Shown here: positions 50,897 to 62,855 of the stretch, one piece after another
Layout of the letters: every line of letters starts with the position of its first letter
Position numbering within the stretch: position 1 is the first letter of the stretch
NCBI RefSeq assembly: GCF_033097505.1
Contig: NZ_AP028654.1
Coordinates: 1,632,001-1,696,000, forward strand
From: Helicovermis profundi
GTDB lineage: Bacteria; Bacillota; Clostridia; Peptostreptococcales; Acidaminobacteraceae
Direction of reading: 5' to 3'
Length of the DNA stretch: 64,000 nucleotides
The notes under the pieces: generated by a model
Told to the model about the DNA's origin: nothing
Seen by the model: the letters and a program-made list of their open reading frames with translations, nothing else
The model's database searches: none
Translations under genes and position numbers: made by a program

Positions 50897-52255
50897 TTAT
50901 TCACCACCAAGCAATGTTTTAGCTTTAATATAAATTGAACATTCTAGTCTTTTCTTTTCCATTTCGCAACCTAATTCATATGGTTTATTTACATCACCAT
51001 TAAAATTGTATGCATTTGCATGACATCCACCACTACAATAGAATTTAGCCCAACATTCTTTGCATTTTTCTTTAGTGTAAACATTTGCATCTTTAAATTG
51101 CTTAGTTAAAGAATCATCTAAATTGTTTTTAAGAATATTTCCCATTTTGAAATCTTCATCACCAACAAATTGATGACATGGATAAATATCTCCTTCAGGT
51201 GATATAGCAAGATACTCAGAACCTGCACCACAACCTGAAACACGTTTAATAATACAAGGACCTTGAGTTAAATCATTCATAAAATGAAAAAACTCAAATT
51301 CTTTTTCAGTTCCATGTCTATTAATAATTTCTTCCGCAAGTTTATCATATTCACTAAATATTTTTGGTAAATCGCTTTCATCTAATGCATAATCATATTT
51401 TGCCTCTGTAACAACAGGTTCGATGGAAGTTAATCTAAACCCATTATTTGCCATATGAATAACATCTTTTGAAAAATCAGTATTGTATTTTGTAAAAGTA
51501 CCTCTTACATAGTAAGTTTTATCTCCTCTTTTAGAAACTAAAGATTTGAATTTTGGCATAATATTATCGTATGTCCCTTTTTCATTTACAAAATATCTCA
51601 TTGTATCATTTACTTCTTTTCTTCCGTCAATACTTAAAACAACATTGTCCATATTTTCATTTATATAATCATTAATTTCATCAGTAAGCAGTGTACCATT
51701 AGTTGTAATTGTATATCTGAAATTTTTGTTATATTCTTTTTCAAGACTTCTTCCGTAATCAACAAGTTCTTTTACAACTTCAAAATTCATTAGTGGTTCT
51801 CCACCAAAAAAATCAACTTCAAGATTTTTTCTAGTTCCTGAATTCTGAACTAGATAAAGCAAAGATTTTTTGCCAACTTCAGCGCTCATCAAGCTTCTTG
51901 TTCCTTCAAAATCACCTTGTGATGCAAAACAGTACTTACATCTTAAATTACAATCATGTGCCACATGCAGACACATCGCTTTTACAACAGGTTTTCTATT
52001 AACAAAAGCTGGACTATACACATATGTATCTTCTGTAAATAATTGACCATTTTTTCTCAGTTCCTTTATCTCATCAAAAGCAATGTTTAACTCTTCTACC
52101 TTAAATTTACCGCTTAATATTTCTAATACTTCTTCTTTTTCTTTTTCAGGGTAGTAATCTAATATCTTATAAATAATTTCATCAACCACATGAATTGAGC
52201 CACTATTAATATCTAATAAAAAATATAAATCTCCCTGGCTAAACTTATGAATCAT
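50897..52255 (-). CDS. scfB: SCIFF peptide maturase (radical SAM/SPASM)
   Basis: A 452-aa radical-SAM enzyme that installs thioether cross-links in the SCIFF peptide. CxxxCxxC is at Cys102, Cys106 and Cys109 (CNLRCKYC), FFGGEPLMN is the SAM-binding region, and the SPASM domain has CGAGSEYLAISPEGDIYPCHQF and CKECWAKFYCSGGCHANAY. An N-terminal RRE-like region binds the precursor. The ATG at 52255 is preceded by GGAGG. The precursor gene scfA is just upstream. The product's role is unknown, though the pair is nearly universal in Clostridia. Confidence 0.95.
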   Translation of the reverse strand: MIHKFSQGDLYFLLDINSGSIHVVDEIIYKILDYYPEKEKEEVLEILSGKFKVEELNIAFDEIKELRKNGQLFTEDTYVYSPAFVNRKPVVKAMCLHVAHDCNLRCKYCFASQGDFEGTRSLMSAEVGKKSLLYLVQNSGTRKNLEVDFFGGEPLMNFEVVKELVDYGRSLEKEYNKNFRYTITTNGTLLTDEINDYINENMDNVVLSIDGRKEVNDTMRYFVNEKGTYDNIMPKFKSLVSKRGDKTYYVRGTFTKYNTDFSKDVIHMANNGFRLTSIEPVVTEAKYDYALDESDLPKIFSEYDKLAEEIINRHGTEKEFEFFHFMNDLTQGPCIIKRVSGCGAGSEYLAISPEGDIYPCHQFVGDEDFKMGNILKNNLDDSLTKQFKDANVYTKEKCKECWAKFYCSGGCHANAYNFNGDVNKPYELGCEMEKKRLECSIYIKAKTLLGGE

Positions 52256-52345
52256 AGCGCCTCCAAATCTTCTCAAAAAAATGAATTAGCCTTACACTAA
52301 ATAAAAGAAATATTTAATGTTCGAATAATTCATATCCATAACACA

Positions 52346-52370
52346 AACAAAAAGCAGCATTTGCTGCTTT
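52346..52370 (-). terminator. Attenuating hairpin between scfA and scfB
   Basis: AAAGCAGCA (52351-52359) pairs with TGCTGCTTT (52362-52370), followed on the minus strand by TTGTTT. It should let most transcripts stop after the short peptide gene, giving more precursor than enzyme. Confidence 0.75.
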
Positions 52371-52380
52371 ATAATAGATA

Positions 52381-52524
52381 TTATTTGCTTCTTTCACACT
52401 CTTGGTTTCCTACAGTACAAGAAGTTTTACAAGCTGATTGACATGATGTTTGACACTCACCACATCCACCGTAAGATGCACTTTCTTTAAAATTTCCTTT
52501 GTTTAATGTTTTAACGTATTTCAT
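52381..52524 (-). CDS. scfA: SCIFF peptide precursor (six cysteines in forty-five residues)
   Basis: A 47-aa peptide starting MKYVKTLNKGNFKES. Its C-terminal half has exactly six cysteines (21, 24, 28, 32, 36, 43) in CGECQTSCQSACKTSC and QECE. This is the ribosomal precursor modified by ScfB, encoded next on the same strand. GGGAGG precedes the ATG and a strong promoter precedes that. The thioether is expected between a cysteine and a nearby threonine or serine. Confidence 0.95.
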   Translation of the reverse strand: MKYVKTLNKGNFKESASYGGCGECQTSCQSACKTSCTVGNQECERSK

Positions 52525-52552
52525 AACTACCTCCCTTATATAATTCTAATTA

Positions 52553-52581
52553 ATTATATAACCAATGACAGCATTTGTAAA
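52553..52581 (-). promoter_or_regulatory. scfA promoter
   Basis: On the minus strand TTTACA (52581-52576), a 17-bp spacer and TATAAT (52558-52553). Confidence 0.8.
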
Positions 52582-52600
52582 GTATAACAAAGTAAATGAT

Positions 52601-52648
52601 AGTTCAATAAAATATTAATTAAGCAAATTATTAATATTTTATTGAACT
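52601..52648. terminator. Long perfect stem after yajC
   Basis: An 18-bp exact inverted repeat (52601-52618 with 52631-52648) lies a few bases after the yajC stop codon. No T tract follows on the minus strand, so termination is uncertain; it may be a processing or 3'-protection stem. Confidence 0.5.
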
Positions 52649-52652
52649 TATA

Positions 52653-52928
52653 TTACATTTTTTCAGAAACTGAATCAATAACGCTACCAACTGCCCACTT
52701 TTTAATAATAATTGTGTTCTCTTCCCCAATTTCTATTGTAATGTCATCGTTCGAAATCATTTTAACTTTGGCTAAAACTCCTCCAATTGTTACAATTTCG
52801 TCTCCAATAGAAACTCCGTCTCTCATACTTTTAAGTTCTTTTGTCTTTTTTTGTTGAGGCCTAATAAGCAAAAAGTAAAAAATACCTAAAAATGCTGCAA
52901 CATAAACTATCATCCCGAGTCCTGACAT
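52653..52928 (-). CDS. yajC: Preprotein translocase subunit YajC
   Basis: A 91-aa protein: one membrane segment (MIVYVAAFLGIFYFLLIRPQ), then the conserved QQKKTKELKSMRDGVSIGDEIVTIGGVLAKV. It associates with SecDF. The ATG at 52928 is preferred because GGAGG precedes it; the longer frame has no such site. The order queA-tgt-yajC is classical, and it ends this cluster. Confidence 0.93.
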   Translation of the reverse strand: MSGLGMIVYVAAFLGIFYFLLIRPQQKKTKELKSMRDGVSIGDEIVTIGGVLAKVKMISNDDITIEIGEENTIIIKKWAVGSVIDSVSEKM

Positions 52929-53006
52929 AAACAACCTCCATAATTTTAATATCATTTTTAATTCACTTAACATTTATTCTAGATAAAAAGCAAAATTCCT
53001 TTATTA

Positions 53007-55185
<2,179 letters not shown>

Positions 55186-55201
55186 TTTTTTCTCCATAAT
55201 G

Positions 55202-56746
55202 TTATTTGTTTAATACAGTATCAGTGTAATAATGACTTAGAATTTGTTCATAAGTATAACCTTCCTCTGCCATTTTTTTCGCGCCCCATTGACTCATTCC
55301 AAGACCGTGACCATAACCTTTTCCTTCAAAAGTGTAACTATTCGAAGAAGAATAAATCTTTTTTTTAATATTTCCATTAAATACTTGATAGTATTTATTA
55401 TTGCTATTTGTTTTTCCATTTGCAGAAAGTAAAGTAACTTTTTTTAAAGATATTTTACCATAATTCATAGAATTTATAATGCTCACTTCATTATCTTTAA
55501 TAACACTATACCAAATGCTTTTAATTATATTATAACCAAAGATTGATCTAATTTTCTCTTTTTTTAATTCAACATTTGTATTTGAGCCTTTAAAACTAAT
55601 AGAAAGCACTCTTCCATTTTCACTTTTATGATTAATAGTAACATCTTCTAATTTCCCTATATAAATGCTTCTATCTGCTAGTTTTTTTTCTATTTCTTCA
55701 GGTGTAAAAGTTTTTGACCAAATTGAATTTGGCTCATTCAATGAGTAATTATCTTTTACTCCTCTTAAATACGGAACTACTGATGACCAAATATTTTCTG
55801 ATGATTCTGTATGTCCACCACTATTTGAATGAAAATAAGCTTCGACCAGCGTATTATTATATAATAATAATTCTCCTTTAGTCAAATCTACAGCAAATGA
55901 AGAACCTTCAGCTTCTTTTTTAGTCCCACTATAAACTTGGCAATCAGTTGAATCGCAAATATCAAAACCATATTCAATATGTTTATTTAAGTGACTATAT
56001 GAGTAATTCCTAGCAGCTACAGCTTGTGCTTTAAGTGATTCGAGCGGCCAAGAACTACTCATCTCATTTGGAACAACTCCATACAAGTAGTCCTCTATAT
56101 AGATATAATTTATTATAGAAATTCCGCTATTAACTACATTCTTTGCGCCAATTCCTCCCCTATAAGAGTATTTATCAGTATCTAAAAAATTCGAATCTAA
56201 TGGTTTTACATAAAATTCGCCTTGAGAAGAATCATAATTAAAAACAGTGTTATTGCTAGAATCAACTAAGTCTATCGAATTATTATTTTTATATAAAAAT
56301 ACCTGATTAAGTGAAAATTTATTTTTAGTAATATTTATATTGTTTTGTCCTATTTCTTTATCTGCGTAATTACCATAGGCTAAAAACCATCCATCATCAA
56401 ATGAAATAAAAACTTTATCATCTATTTTTTTAAATTCACCTATCTGTTTAAGTACATCAGCACTCGAAACGCTTTTATCTGTTAATCTAATATGGTAAGC
56501 CGAATTTTTATAAGTTAATTTTTTTTCTTTAGTCAATTCAAATAGAGAAATTTCAACATGATTTGCATGTAAAAACAAAGCAAACCCTGAACTTGAATTC
56601 AAAGAAAAGTTAGATGTGTTATTATTGTATTCAATTCCAACTCTTATAATAAAATCATTTGGAATAGTTAATGATGTATTTGCAAAAGCGTAATTGCTCA
56701 TAAGAATTTGAAAAATTATAAGCAAAAATATAATATTTTTTTTCAT
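55202..56746 (-). CDS. SpoIID/LytB-domain protein
   Basis: A 514-aa secreted or membrane-attached protein: signal peptide (first 22 residues), about 180 less conserved residues, then a SpoIID/LytB domain with [31 protein letters not shown], ending [22 protein letters not shown]. SpoIID itself is a lytic transglycosylase for engulfment; this longer protein in the ruvAB-queA cluster is a paralogue widespread in Clostridia and may act in vegetative wall turnover. GGAG precedes the ATG. Confidence 0.85.
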   Translation of the reverse strand: MKKNIIFLLIIFQILMSNYAFANTSLTIPNDFIIRVGIEYNNNTSNFSLNSSSGFALFLHANHVEISLFELTKEKKLTYKNSAYHIRLTDKSVSSADVLKQIGEFKKIDDKVFISFDDGWFLAYGNYADKEIGQNNINITKNKFSLNQVFLYKNNNSIDLVDSSNNTVFNYDSSQGEFYVKPLDSNFLDTDKYSYRGGIGAKNVVNSGISIINYIYIEDYLYGVVPNEMSSSWPLESLKAQAVAARNYSYSHLNKHIEYGFDICDSTDCQVYSGTKKEAEGSSFAVDLTKGELLLYNNTLVEAYFHSNSGGHTESSENIWSSVVPYLRGVKDNYSLNEPNSIWSKTFTPEEIEKKLADRSIYIGKLEDVTINHKSENGRVLSISFKGSNTNVELKKEKIRSIFGYNIIKSIWYSVIKDNEVSIINSMNYGKISLKKVTLLSANGKTNSNNKYYQVFNGNIKKKIYSSSNSYTFEGKGYGHGLGMSQWGAKKMAEEGYTYEQILSHYYTDTVLNK

Positions 56747-56766
56747 ATTTACTCCTATAATATTGC

Positions 56767-57780
56767 CTATTTATCGATAAAATTCTTACTTAAATGATCA
56801 TAACCTAACTTTGTAACAACTCTACCTCTAGGAGTTCTATTAATAAAACCTAGTTGAAGCAAAAAAGGTTCATATACATCTTCAATTGTTGATCTTTCTT
56901 CATCAGTAGAAGCAGAAAGAGTATCAAGGCCAACTGGTCCACCATCAAATTTCTCCACAATTGTAGAAAGAATTTTAATATCAACACCATCTAGGCCGAG
57001 TTTATCAACTTCAAGTAAATCTAATGCTTCATTTGCAATATTCTTGTTTATTATACCATCTGCTTTAACCTGAGAATAATCACGAACCCTTTTTAACAAT
57101 CTATTTACAATCCTCGGTGTTCCCCTACTTCTTGAAGCCAATTGCATTGCAGCATCATCTTCAATTACTATATCTAAAATTCCCGAAGACCTTTTTACAA
57201 TTTTATCTAAATCATCATTATTATATAATTCCAATTTGCATATAATACCAAATCGATCTCTAAGAGGAGAGGTTAATTTACCAAGTCTTGTTGTAGCACC
57301 AACTAAAGTAAATTTCGGTAGGTCTATCCTGAGGGATCTCGCACTTGGTCCTTTACCAATTATAATATCGAGTACAAAATCTTCCATCGCAGGGTAAAGT
57401 ACTTCTTCAATATTCCTATTTAATCTATGAATTTCATCAATAAAAAGTACATCATTTTCCTGTAAATTGGATAGAATTGCAGCTAAATCACCCGGCCTTT
57501 CAATTGCTGGACCTGATGTGATTTTTATATTTACTTTCATTTCATTAGCAATAATATTCGCAAGAGTTGTCTTTCCAAGTCCTGGTGGTCCATACAATAA
57601 TACGTGATCAAGTTGTTCTTCTCTTAAACATGCAGCTTTCATAAATATATCAAGTTTTTCTTTAGTTTTAAATTGTCCAATGTAATCCACCAAGAACTGA
57701 GGTCTTAGAGTTGTTTCAATTTCTATGTCTTCCTCAGCAAATGAAGGCGTTATGAACCTTGTTTCAAAAATATCAGGCAT
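56767..57780 (-). CDS. ruvB: Holliday junction helicase RuvB
   Basis: A 337-aa AAA+ motor for branch migration. [13 protein letters not shown], Walker [12 protein letters not shown], Walker [25 protein letters not shown], sensor [18 protein letters not shown] and the C-terminal winged helix with [11 protein letters not shown] are all present. It follows ruvA by 14 nt. No ruvC is seen, as usual in Firmicutes (RecU is used). Confidence 0.97.
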   Translation of the reverse strand: MPDIFETRFITPSFAEEDIEIETTLRPQFLVDYIGQFKTKEKLDIFMKAACLREEQLDHVLLYGPPGLGKTTLANIIANEMKVNIKITSGPAIERPGDLAAILSNLQENDVLFIDEIHRLNRNIEEVLYPAMEDFVLDIIIGKGPSARSLRIDLPKFTLVGATTRLGKLTSPLRDRFGIICKLELYNNDDLDKIVKRSSGILDIVIEDDAAMQLASRSRGTPRIVNRLLKRVRDYSQVKADGIINKNIANEALDLLEVDKLGLDGVDIKILSTIVEKFDGGPVGLDTLSASTDEERSTIEDVYEPFLLQLGFINRTPRGRVVTKLGYDHLSKNFIDK

Positions 57781-57794
57781 ATTTATTTCTCCCT

Positions 57795-58406
57795 TTACTT
57801 ATTAATTAATTTAAGTAATTCTTTTATTAATTCTTCAGTTGTTTTACTTGAAATATTTATCTTATTCATAGTTTTTTTAACTTCATTTTTTGTATATCCA
57901 AGCGAAATCAACGCATTCATTGCATCTTCTACAACAAGACTATTAACTGGTATAATACTACTAGTATCATTTGACTCATCAGAAAAGACGAATAATTTAT
58001 TCACTTTATCTTTTAATTCTAATACTATTCTTTGTGCAGTTTTATTACCAACACCAGAAGCGGCCGTTAATACAGATAAATCACTAGAAATTATTGCTTT
58101 TGCTATATCCTTATAATATGAACTAGAGAGAAGAGCTACACCTACCTTCGTCCCCACACCGCTAACAGAAGTTAGTAAATTAAATACTTCTAGTTCCTCC
58201 CTTGAGGAAAATCCACATAAACTAATATCATCTTCTTTTACAATCATTTTCGTGAAAATTGTAATTTTTTCATCTTTATTTAAGGACTTGCTAAATTGAT
58301 CAATAGAATTTTTTGATGTTAAAACTCTAAAACCAATATCATTGTTTTCAATCACTATAGAATTTATATCAATTTGGTTTATATACCCTTTTATATAATC
58401 ATACAT
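57795..58406 (-). CDS. ruvA: Holliday junction DNA-binding protein RuvA
   Basis: A 203-aa protein with an OB-fold ([13 protein letters not shown]), two helix-hairpin-helix motifs ([17 protein letters not shown] and [22 protein letters not shown]) and a C-terminal domain that contacts RuvB ([14 protein letters not shown]). The ATG at 58406 is used with GGAG before it; an upstream frame of 14 codons lacks a site. First gene of ruvA-ruvB-spoIID-queA-tgt-yajC. Confidence 0.96.
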   Translation of the reverse strand: MYDYIKGYINQIDINSIVIENNDIGFRVLTSKNSIDQFSKSLNKDEKITIFTKMIVKEDDISLCGFSSREELEVFNLLTSVSGVGTKVGVALLSSSYYKDIAKAIISSDLSVLTAASGVGNKTAQRIVLELKDKVNKLFVFSDESNDTSSIIPVNSLVVEDAMNALISLGYTKNEVKKTMNKINISSKTTEELIKELLKLINK

Positions 58407-58490
58407 AATTATCTCCATATATTTTGTCTTATATAAATAATAACACAAACACTTGTTTGTTTAAACCATTAATAAGTAAAAGCAATGCCA

Positions 58491-59216
58491 TTAAACAATT
58501 ATTGTATTAATCACTCCATTATTTATTGATACTCTTTTTAATTCCATCATATAATCATCACTTGGAGTATTAAAGTTTCTAAAACGCTTTCTAACACCAT
58601 TTGCTCTATATTTTATTAACTTATATCGAATATTTTTATTAGTAGAAAACTTATAAATTAATTCACTCGTGAAATACACATTTCTAAAGTTATTAAGTAA
58701 AGACGGTACTATTACAGTTCTAATTTCAAATACTTTATCGTCTTTAAGTGCCTTTTTAATATTATTAATACAAAGTAAATTTTCTTTACCAGTTAACAGC
58801 TTATGTTCTTTATTATTAAAGGCTTTTAAATCAAACATGAATTTATCAACATATTTACTTAAAATATTATATTGTTCTTCTGTAAAATACCCATTTGTAT
58901 CAATAAAAACATTAATATCTCGTTTTTTATATTCTTTACATAGGTCAACTAAAAATTCAAATTGATATGTGCATTCACCACCTGAAATTGTAATTCCATT
59001 TATGAAATCTTTATGTTTTAGTGACATATCTACTAATTCTATATGATCTAAAAGTTCAACGTTTTTAGGAATATTATTACCCTCAATAATATTTATGGTT
59101 TCTGGATTATGACAATACTTGCAATCAAAGTTACACCCCTGAAGAAATATTATTGTTCTGTTACCCGGTCCATCTACTGAACTGAAATATATTAATTTTC
59201 TAAAATATCCTTTCAT
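58491..59216 (-). CDS. yjjW: YjjW-family glycyl-radical enzyme activase
   Basis: A 241-aa radical-SAM protein with CxxxCxxC at Cys28, Cys32 and Cys35 (GCNFDCKYC) and the SAM motif ITISGGECTYQ. It is shorter than activases with an extra ferredoxin-like insert. It lies 72 nt after the YjjI-family gene, so it should generate the glycyl radical on that protein. NrdG or PflA are excluded by the partner. Confidence 0.88.
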   Translation of the reverse strand: MKGYFRKLIYFSSVDGPGNRTIIFLQGCNFDCKYCHNPETINIIEGNNIPKNVELLDHIELVDMSLKHKDFINGITISGGECTYQFEFLVDLCKEYKKRDINVFIDTNGYFTEEQYNILSKYVDKFMFDLKAFNNKEHKLLTGKENLLCINNIKKALKDDKVFEIRTVIVPSLLNNFRNVYFTSELIYKFSTNKNIRYKLIKYRANGVRKRFRNFNTPSDDYMMELKRVSINNGVINTIIV

Positions 59217-59287
59217 CTGTGCTCCTTCCTTATTACGAAAAAATAAGAACTCATTTAAGAGTTCCTATAATAATTATTTTCTATAAT

Positions 59288-60778
59288 CTATTTTCTAATT
59301 TTTCTATCAAGTATATGTTGATTAATAACCGAACCCATACCAAGTGCAACTGTATCTCTAAGTACTTGCTCGCCTTCTCTTAGTTTTTCAATTTCTGAAA
59401 TTTTTACTAAATAACCTGTTATTCTTATAACATCACAATCAGATGCGTATGGCGAAAAATATCTCATCCCATTTTTAAATGATCCCTTAATAATATCAAG
59501 TACATAATTAGGATTATTTTTAACAGTAGAATCAAAACTAAAAATATCACCAATACCTGATGGAAAATACTTATGAAAAATGCCTGCTTTTAAAACATGC
59601 TCATGTATTTCAGGTTCCTCTCCAATTGGAATTCTACATCCTGGAGATGTAGAATTGTCAGTATCTATTCCTACCTGTGCGTGTAGCAAATAATGTCCAT
59701 TTGAACCATATAAATATTTCGACTTATGTTCTTGGACAATCTCATAAAGTTTATCCATAATTTTAATACCAATATTATCTGCATTAACTGAATGGCCAAA
59801 CCTTTGTAGTTTATCTTTTGGATTTTCTATAAAACAATTTACAGCTTCGGCTAATCCTACCATACCAAACATTGCCGTAAAATTATTAATATCAATTAAT
59901 CCCTCTTTAACTAGAAAATTTCTTTCGAAAAAAGGTGTTTCTTCTACTAAAAATCTTACTCTTTCATCTAAATACTCTAACATTAAATTTGCTGCAGTTG
60001 GTAATTTACTTTCTAAGAAATCATCAAGGTCATTCGCCGTAAATGCTAGTTTATTCATTTTAAGTCTAACTAATGAATAACTACCTCCACCAATATTAAG
60101 TCCATTGTAACAACTAACAATTGCATAATCACCTTTAAAATCATTTCTAAACATTTGGTCGTTTGCAAAACTTGGTTTTGCTGTTATAAGTGCAGTGTTT
60201 ATTGCATCAATTGCAAAATCATCAGAAGTTTCTTTACTATATTTAATTGTTATATTTGGAATTGAATCTTGAAGTTCTCTTTCAGCTCTAAGTATTAGTC
60301 TTCCAGCTATTGTATCAAGCGGACCAATATTGGCATGACAAAAAGAATCCGTAATCGTTCTATCAATATATTTCAAAAATCTTTTAATTGCTTGAAAAGA
60401 TTTTTCGTCGTCTTTTACAAAGGGATTAAGAAGCACATCTAAGTTGCCGATGTAAACCGGAAAAGACGATATTGATGGAACATGTCTATAAAGAATTATC
60501 AAATTATTTATTGCATCTTCTAAAGAAGTTGTTGGTTCAAGCTTTAGAAACTTACTACCTTGTTTTAAAAATTTTTCATAATCAGGTACAATATACCTTG
60601 GTCTATATGGTGCATGACCTTCATACAAATCGCAAATAATATCCTTATCACGTAAATCTTGAACTTCTTTTGATATATTTAGCACATCAATAGAATCTTC
60701 GGCAGCTCTCGCTAAAGTAAGAACCTTTTGTTCATAAGTAAGAATTGGATCTTTAATAATGTCTAAAATTTTATTCAT
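59288..60778 (-). CDS. yjjI: YjjI-family glycyl radical enzyme
   Basis: A 496-aa protein. The C-terminal motif VIRITGYLV puts the radical glycine at Gly455, as in RVxGY motifs, and a probable thiyl cysteine is Cys223 in VSCYNGLNIGGG. At about 500 residues it is much shorter than pyruvate formate-lyase. The YjjI family (DUF3029) has no proven reaction. The paired activase is directly downstream. The promoter is flanked by a 10-bp inverted repeat. GAGTGAGG precedes the ATG. The protein would be oxygen-sensitive. Confidence 0.88.
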   Translation of the reverse strand: MNKILDIIKDPILTYEQKVLTLARAAEDSIDVLNISKEVQDLRDKDIICDLYEGHAPYRPRYIVPDYEKFLKQGSKFLKLEPTTSLEDAINNLIILYRHVPSISSFPVYIGNLDVLLNPFVKDDEKSFQAIKRFLKYIDRTITDSFCHANIGPLDTIAGRLILRAERELQDSIPNITIKYSKETSDDFAIDAINTALITAKPSFANDQMFRNDFKGDYAIVSCYNGLNIGGGSYSLVRLKMNKLAFTANDLDDFLESKLPTAANLMLEYLDERVRFLVEETPFFERNFLVKEGLIDINNFTAMFGMVGLAEAVNCFIENPKDKLQRFGHSVNADNIGIKIMDKLYEIVQEHKSKYLYGSNGHYLLHAQVGIDTDNSTSPGCRIPIGEEPEIHEHVLKAGIFHKYFPSGIGDIFSFDSTVKNNPNYVLDIIKGSFKNGMRYFSPYASDCDVIRITGYLVKISEIEKLREGEQVLRDTVALGMGSVINQHILDRKIRK

Positions 60779-60813
60779 TTACCTCACTCCATTAGTTAGT
60801 ATTTTAACCACTC

Positions 60814-60869
60814 TGCCAATAATGAGGGTTTTTTAAAGTAATATACATTTACACAAATATTATTGGCAA
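60814..60869 (-). promoter_or_regulatory. yjjI promoter with flanking inverted repeat
   Basis: TGCCAATAAT (60814-60823) and its exact inverse ATTATTGGCA (60859-60868) flank a promoter on the minus strand: TTGCCA (60869-60864), an 18-bp spacer and TATATT (60845-60840). One arm overlaps the -35 box and the other lies just downstream of the start point, as expected for a looping or two-site repressor. Confidence 0.55.
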
Positions 60870-60980
60870 AATTATTTGAATGTATATTCACTTTGTTAAT
60901 TATATTTTAATACTAATTCACTTTTTTTTCAAACCATATATTGTAAAAAACACGAACCTATTTATTGTTAAATTAAACAA

Positions 60981-61006
60981 AGGGTATATGCATATGCATA
61001 TACCCT
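60981..61006. terminator. 26-bp perfect palindrome after the NhaC gene
   Basis: A perfect palindrome from AGGGTATATG to CATATACCCT between the NhaC stop codon and the yjjI promoter. On the minus strand TTTGTTTAATTT follows, so weak termination is plausible. Confidence 0.6.
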
Positions 61007-61037
61007 AAACTTTTAAATAAATTGTAATTTAATCTAA

Positions 61038-62435
61038 CTAAGCTACCTTTTCATTTGGATCAATTTTTTCCATTGTAAATCCAGTATAACCATAGATTAC
61101 AGAAATAATAGGATTTAATATGTTAAGGAATGCGAATGGTGCATAAGCCACAGTTGCGATTCCAAGTGTACTCGACATATAAAGACCACCTGAGTTCCAA
61201 GGAACTAGTGAAGAAGTTAGAGTACCAGAGTCTTCTAATATTCTAGAAAGGTTCTTAGCTTTAAGACCTCTTTCTTTAAATACATCTTTGTACATTCTAC
61301 CTGGAACAACGATTGATAAATACTGGTCACCTGCAAGAACATTCATCATAATTACTGTAATAACAGTAACTAAAACTAAAGAACCTGTAGATTTAGCATA
61401 TTTAAGCATTCCATCAGCAATAGCTTTAAGCATACCTGATTTTTCCATAATACCACCAAAAGTCATTGCAATTAAAATAAGTGAAACTGTCCACATCATA
61501 CCATCTAAACCACCACGAGAAAGTAATGAATCAAGTGCATCAATACCAGTAGCAGATGAGAATCCATAATGAGCTGCTCCAATAATATCTGTCATACCAG
61601 CTCCTTGAATAGTCCACGCAAAGAATGCACCAAGGAATGTACCACCAATAAGTCCTGGAATTGCAGGAATTTTAAGTACAACCATAAGTATTACAAGTGC
61701 AGGAGCTAAAAGAAGAATTGGATTTAAGTTAAACGAAGCACTTAAACCATCTAAAATTACAGTTATTGCACTAGCATCAACTGTATTTCCAGCATATTTA
61801 ATACCAAGAATAGCATAAGCTACCATTGCAATTAAGTACGAAGGACCTGTTGTATAAAGCATATGTCTAATATGTTCGAAAAGTTCTGAACCTGCCATTG
61901 CAGGAGCTAAGTTTGTAGTATCAGAAAGTGGTGACATTTTATCTCCAAAATATGAACCAGAGATAATTGCTCCACCTACCATACCCATTGGCATTCCAAG
62001 TCCAGCACCAACACCAACTAATGCGATACCAACAGTACCAGCAGTAGTCCATGATGAACCTGTTGCTAGAGATACAATAGAACAAAGTATTAATGTAGCA
62101 ACTAAGAATACGCTTGGAGATAATAATTTAAGTCCCCAGAATATCATAGTTGGTACAATACCTGCTAATATCCATGTACCAATAATCATACCAATAATCA
62201 TAAGTATAAGTATTGCCCCCATAGACATTTTAATTGTTTCTACAATTCCTTCTTCAAGTTCTGCCCAAGGAATACCTAGACCGAACATTGCTACTGCACC
62301 AGCAACAATTGCTGCGAAAAGAATTGGAAGTTGAGGATCAGCGCCCCATAATTTCATTGCGCTAATCAGTGCTACCATTAAAGTAATAATTGGAATAAGT
62401 GCTAAACCGACTGTAGCTTGTTTTCTCTCTCTCAT
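61038..62435 (-). CDS. NhaC-family Na+/H+ antiporter or related exchanger
   Basis: A 465-aa polytopic membrane protein with about 11-12 segments. LATGSSWTTAGTVGIALVGVG, SGSYFGDKMSPLSDTTNLAPA and LEDSGTLTSSLVPWNSGG are signatures of the NhaC family. Members include Na+/H+ antiporters, malate/lactate antiporters and amino-acid exchangers, so the substrate is open. The ATG at 62435 has AGGGGG before it. The response regulator/kinase genes upstream point the same way and may control it. Confidence 0.9.
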   Translation of the reverse strand: MRERKQATVGLALIPIITLMVALISAMKLWGADPQLPILFAAIVAGAVAMFGLGIPWAELEEGIVETIKMSMGAILILMIIGMIIGTWILAGIVPTMIFWGLKLLSPSVFLVATLILCSIVSLATGSSWTTAGTVGIALVGVGAGLGMPMGMVGGAIISGSYFGDKMSPLSDTTNLAPAMAGSELFEHIRHMLYTTGPSYLIAMVAYAILGIKYAGNTVDASAITVILDGLSASFNLNPILLLAPALVILMVVLKIPAIPGLIGGTFLGAFFAWTIQGAGMTDIIGAAHYGFSSATGIDALDSLLSRGGLDGMMWTVSLILIAMTFGGIMEKSGMLKAIADGMLKYAKSTGSLVLVTVITVIMMNVLAGDQYLSIVVPGRMYKDVFKERGLKAKNLSRILEDSGTLTSSLVPWNSGGLYMSSTLGIATVAYAPFAFLNILNPIISVIYGYTGFTMEKIDPNEKVA

Positions 62436-62600
62436 TTTGTTCCCCCTTAATTTATTTGGTTTTACCCTATACACATTATATAGTAATGTTTCAAAATAAT
62501 TCACAAAAACTTAAAAACGTTCATAAATTGTTCATATTTTTTCGAATTTTCTAATAATTTATAAATAATTAAAATATATTATAGTTATTCAAAAACTTTC

Positions 62601-62690
62601 TTATGCTACCATTAGCCTCGCCCTGGGAGTAAACTCCCTATAAAAAAAGTCATATTAAAATTTCTTTAAGCAAGCTTAAAAATTTTATTA
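62601..62690 (-). repeat. R2 structured repeat, partial copy d
   Basis: Positions 62601-62687 are identical to 62746-62832, an 87-bp direct repeat at a 145-bp offset. It lacks one arm of the terminal hairpin and the outer helix, so it is a broken or half-duplicated R2 element. It contains GGGAGT/ACTCCC. Confidence 0.85.
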
Positions 62691-62714
62691 ACTTGTTTAT
62701 TTATTTTAAAGGTT

Positions 62715-62855
62715 CGCGGTACACCGGCTAATTCACATAACTCCGTTATGCTACCATTAGCCTCGCCCTGGGAGTAAACTCCCTATAAAAAAAGTCATAT
62801 TAAAATTTCTTTAAGCAAGCTTAAAAATTTTAATATGACTTTTTTTGCACCGCTT
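62715..62855 (-). repeat. R2 structured repeat, copy c
   Basis: On the minus strand it starts AGCGGTGCA and ends GGTGTACCGC. The T-tract hairpin has GTCATATTAAAATTT-type arms, different from R2a but still paired. The branched half has GGCTAAT/ATTAGCC enclosing CATAAC/GTTATG with the same conserved GGTAG side. The response-regulator stop codon lies in its end. With R2d it accounts for most of the 418-bp gap 62436-62853; the remainder is AT-rich. Confidence 0.85.

Noticed and set aside
60981-61006. 26-bp palindrome as a strong terminator
   Set aside because: Only a broken T-rich stretch follows, so it is listed with modest confidence and not treated as a special site.
62601-62855. Direct repeat as IS ends with a lost transposase
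   Set aside because: No coding remnant lies between the repeats, and the fold matches R2a and R2b elsewhere in the window.
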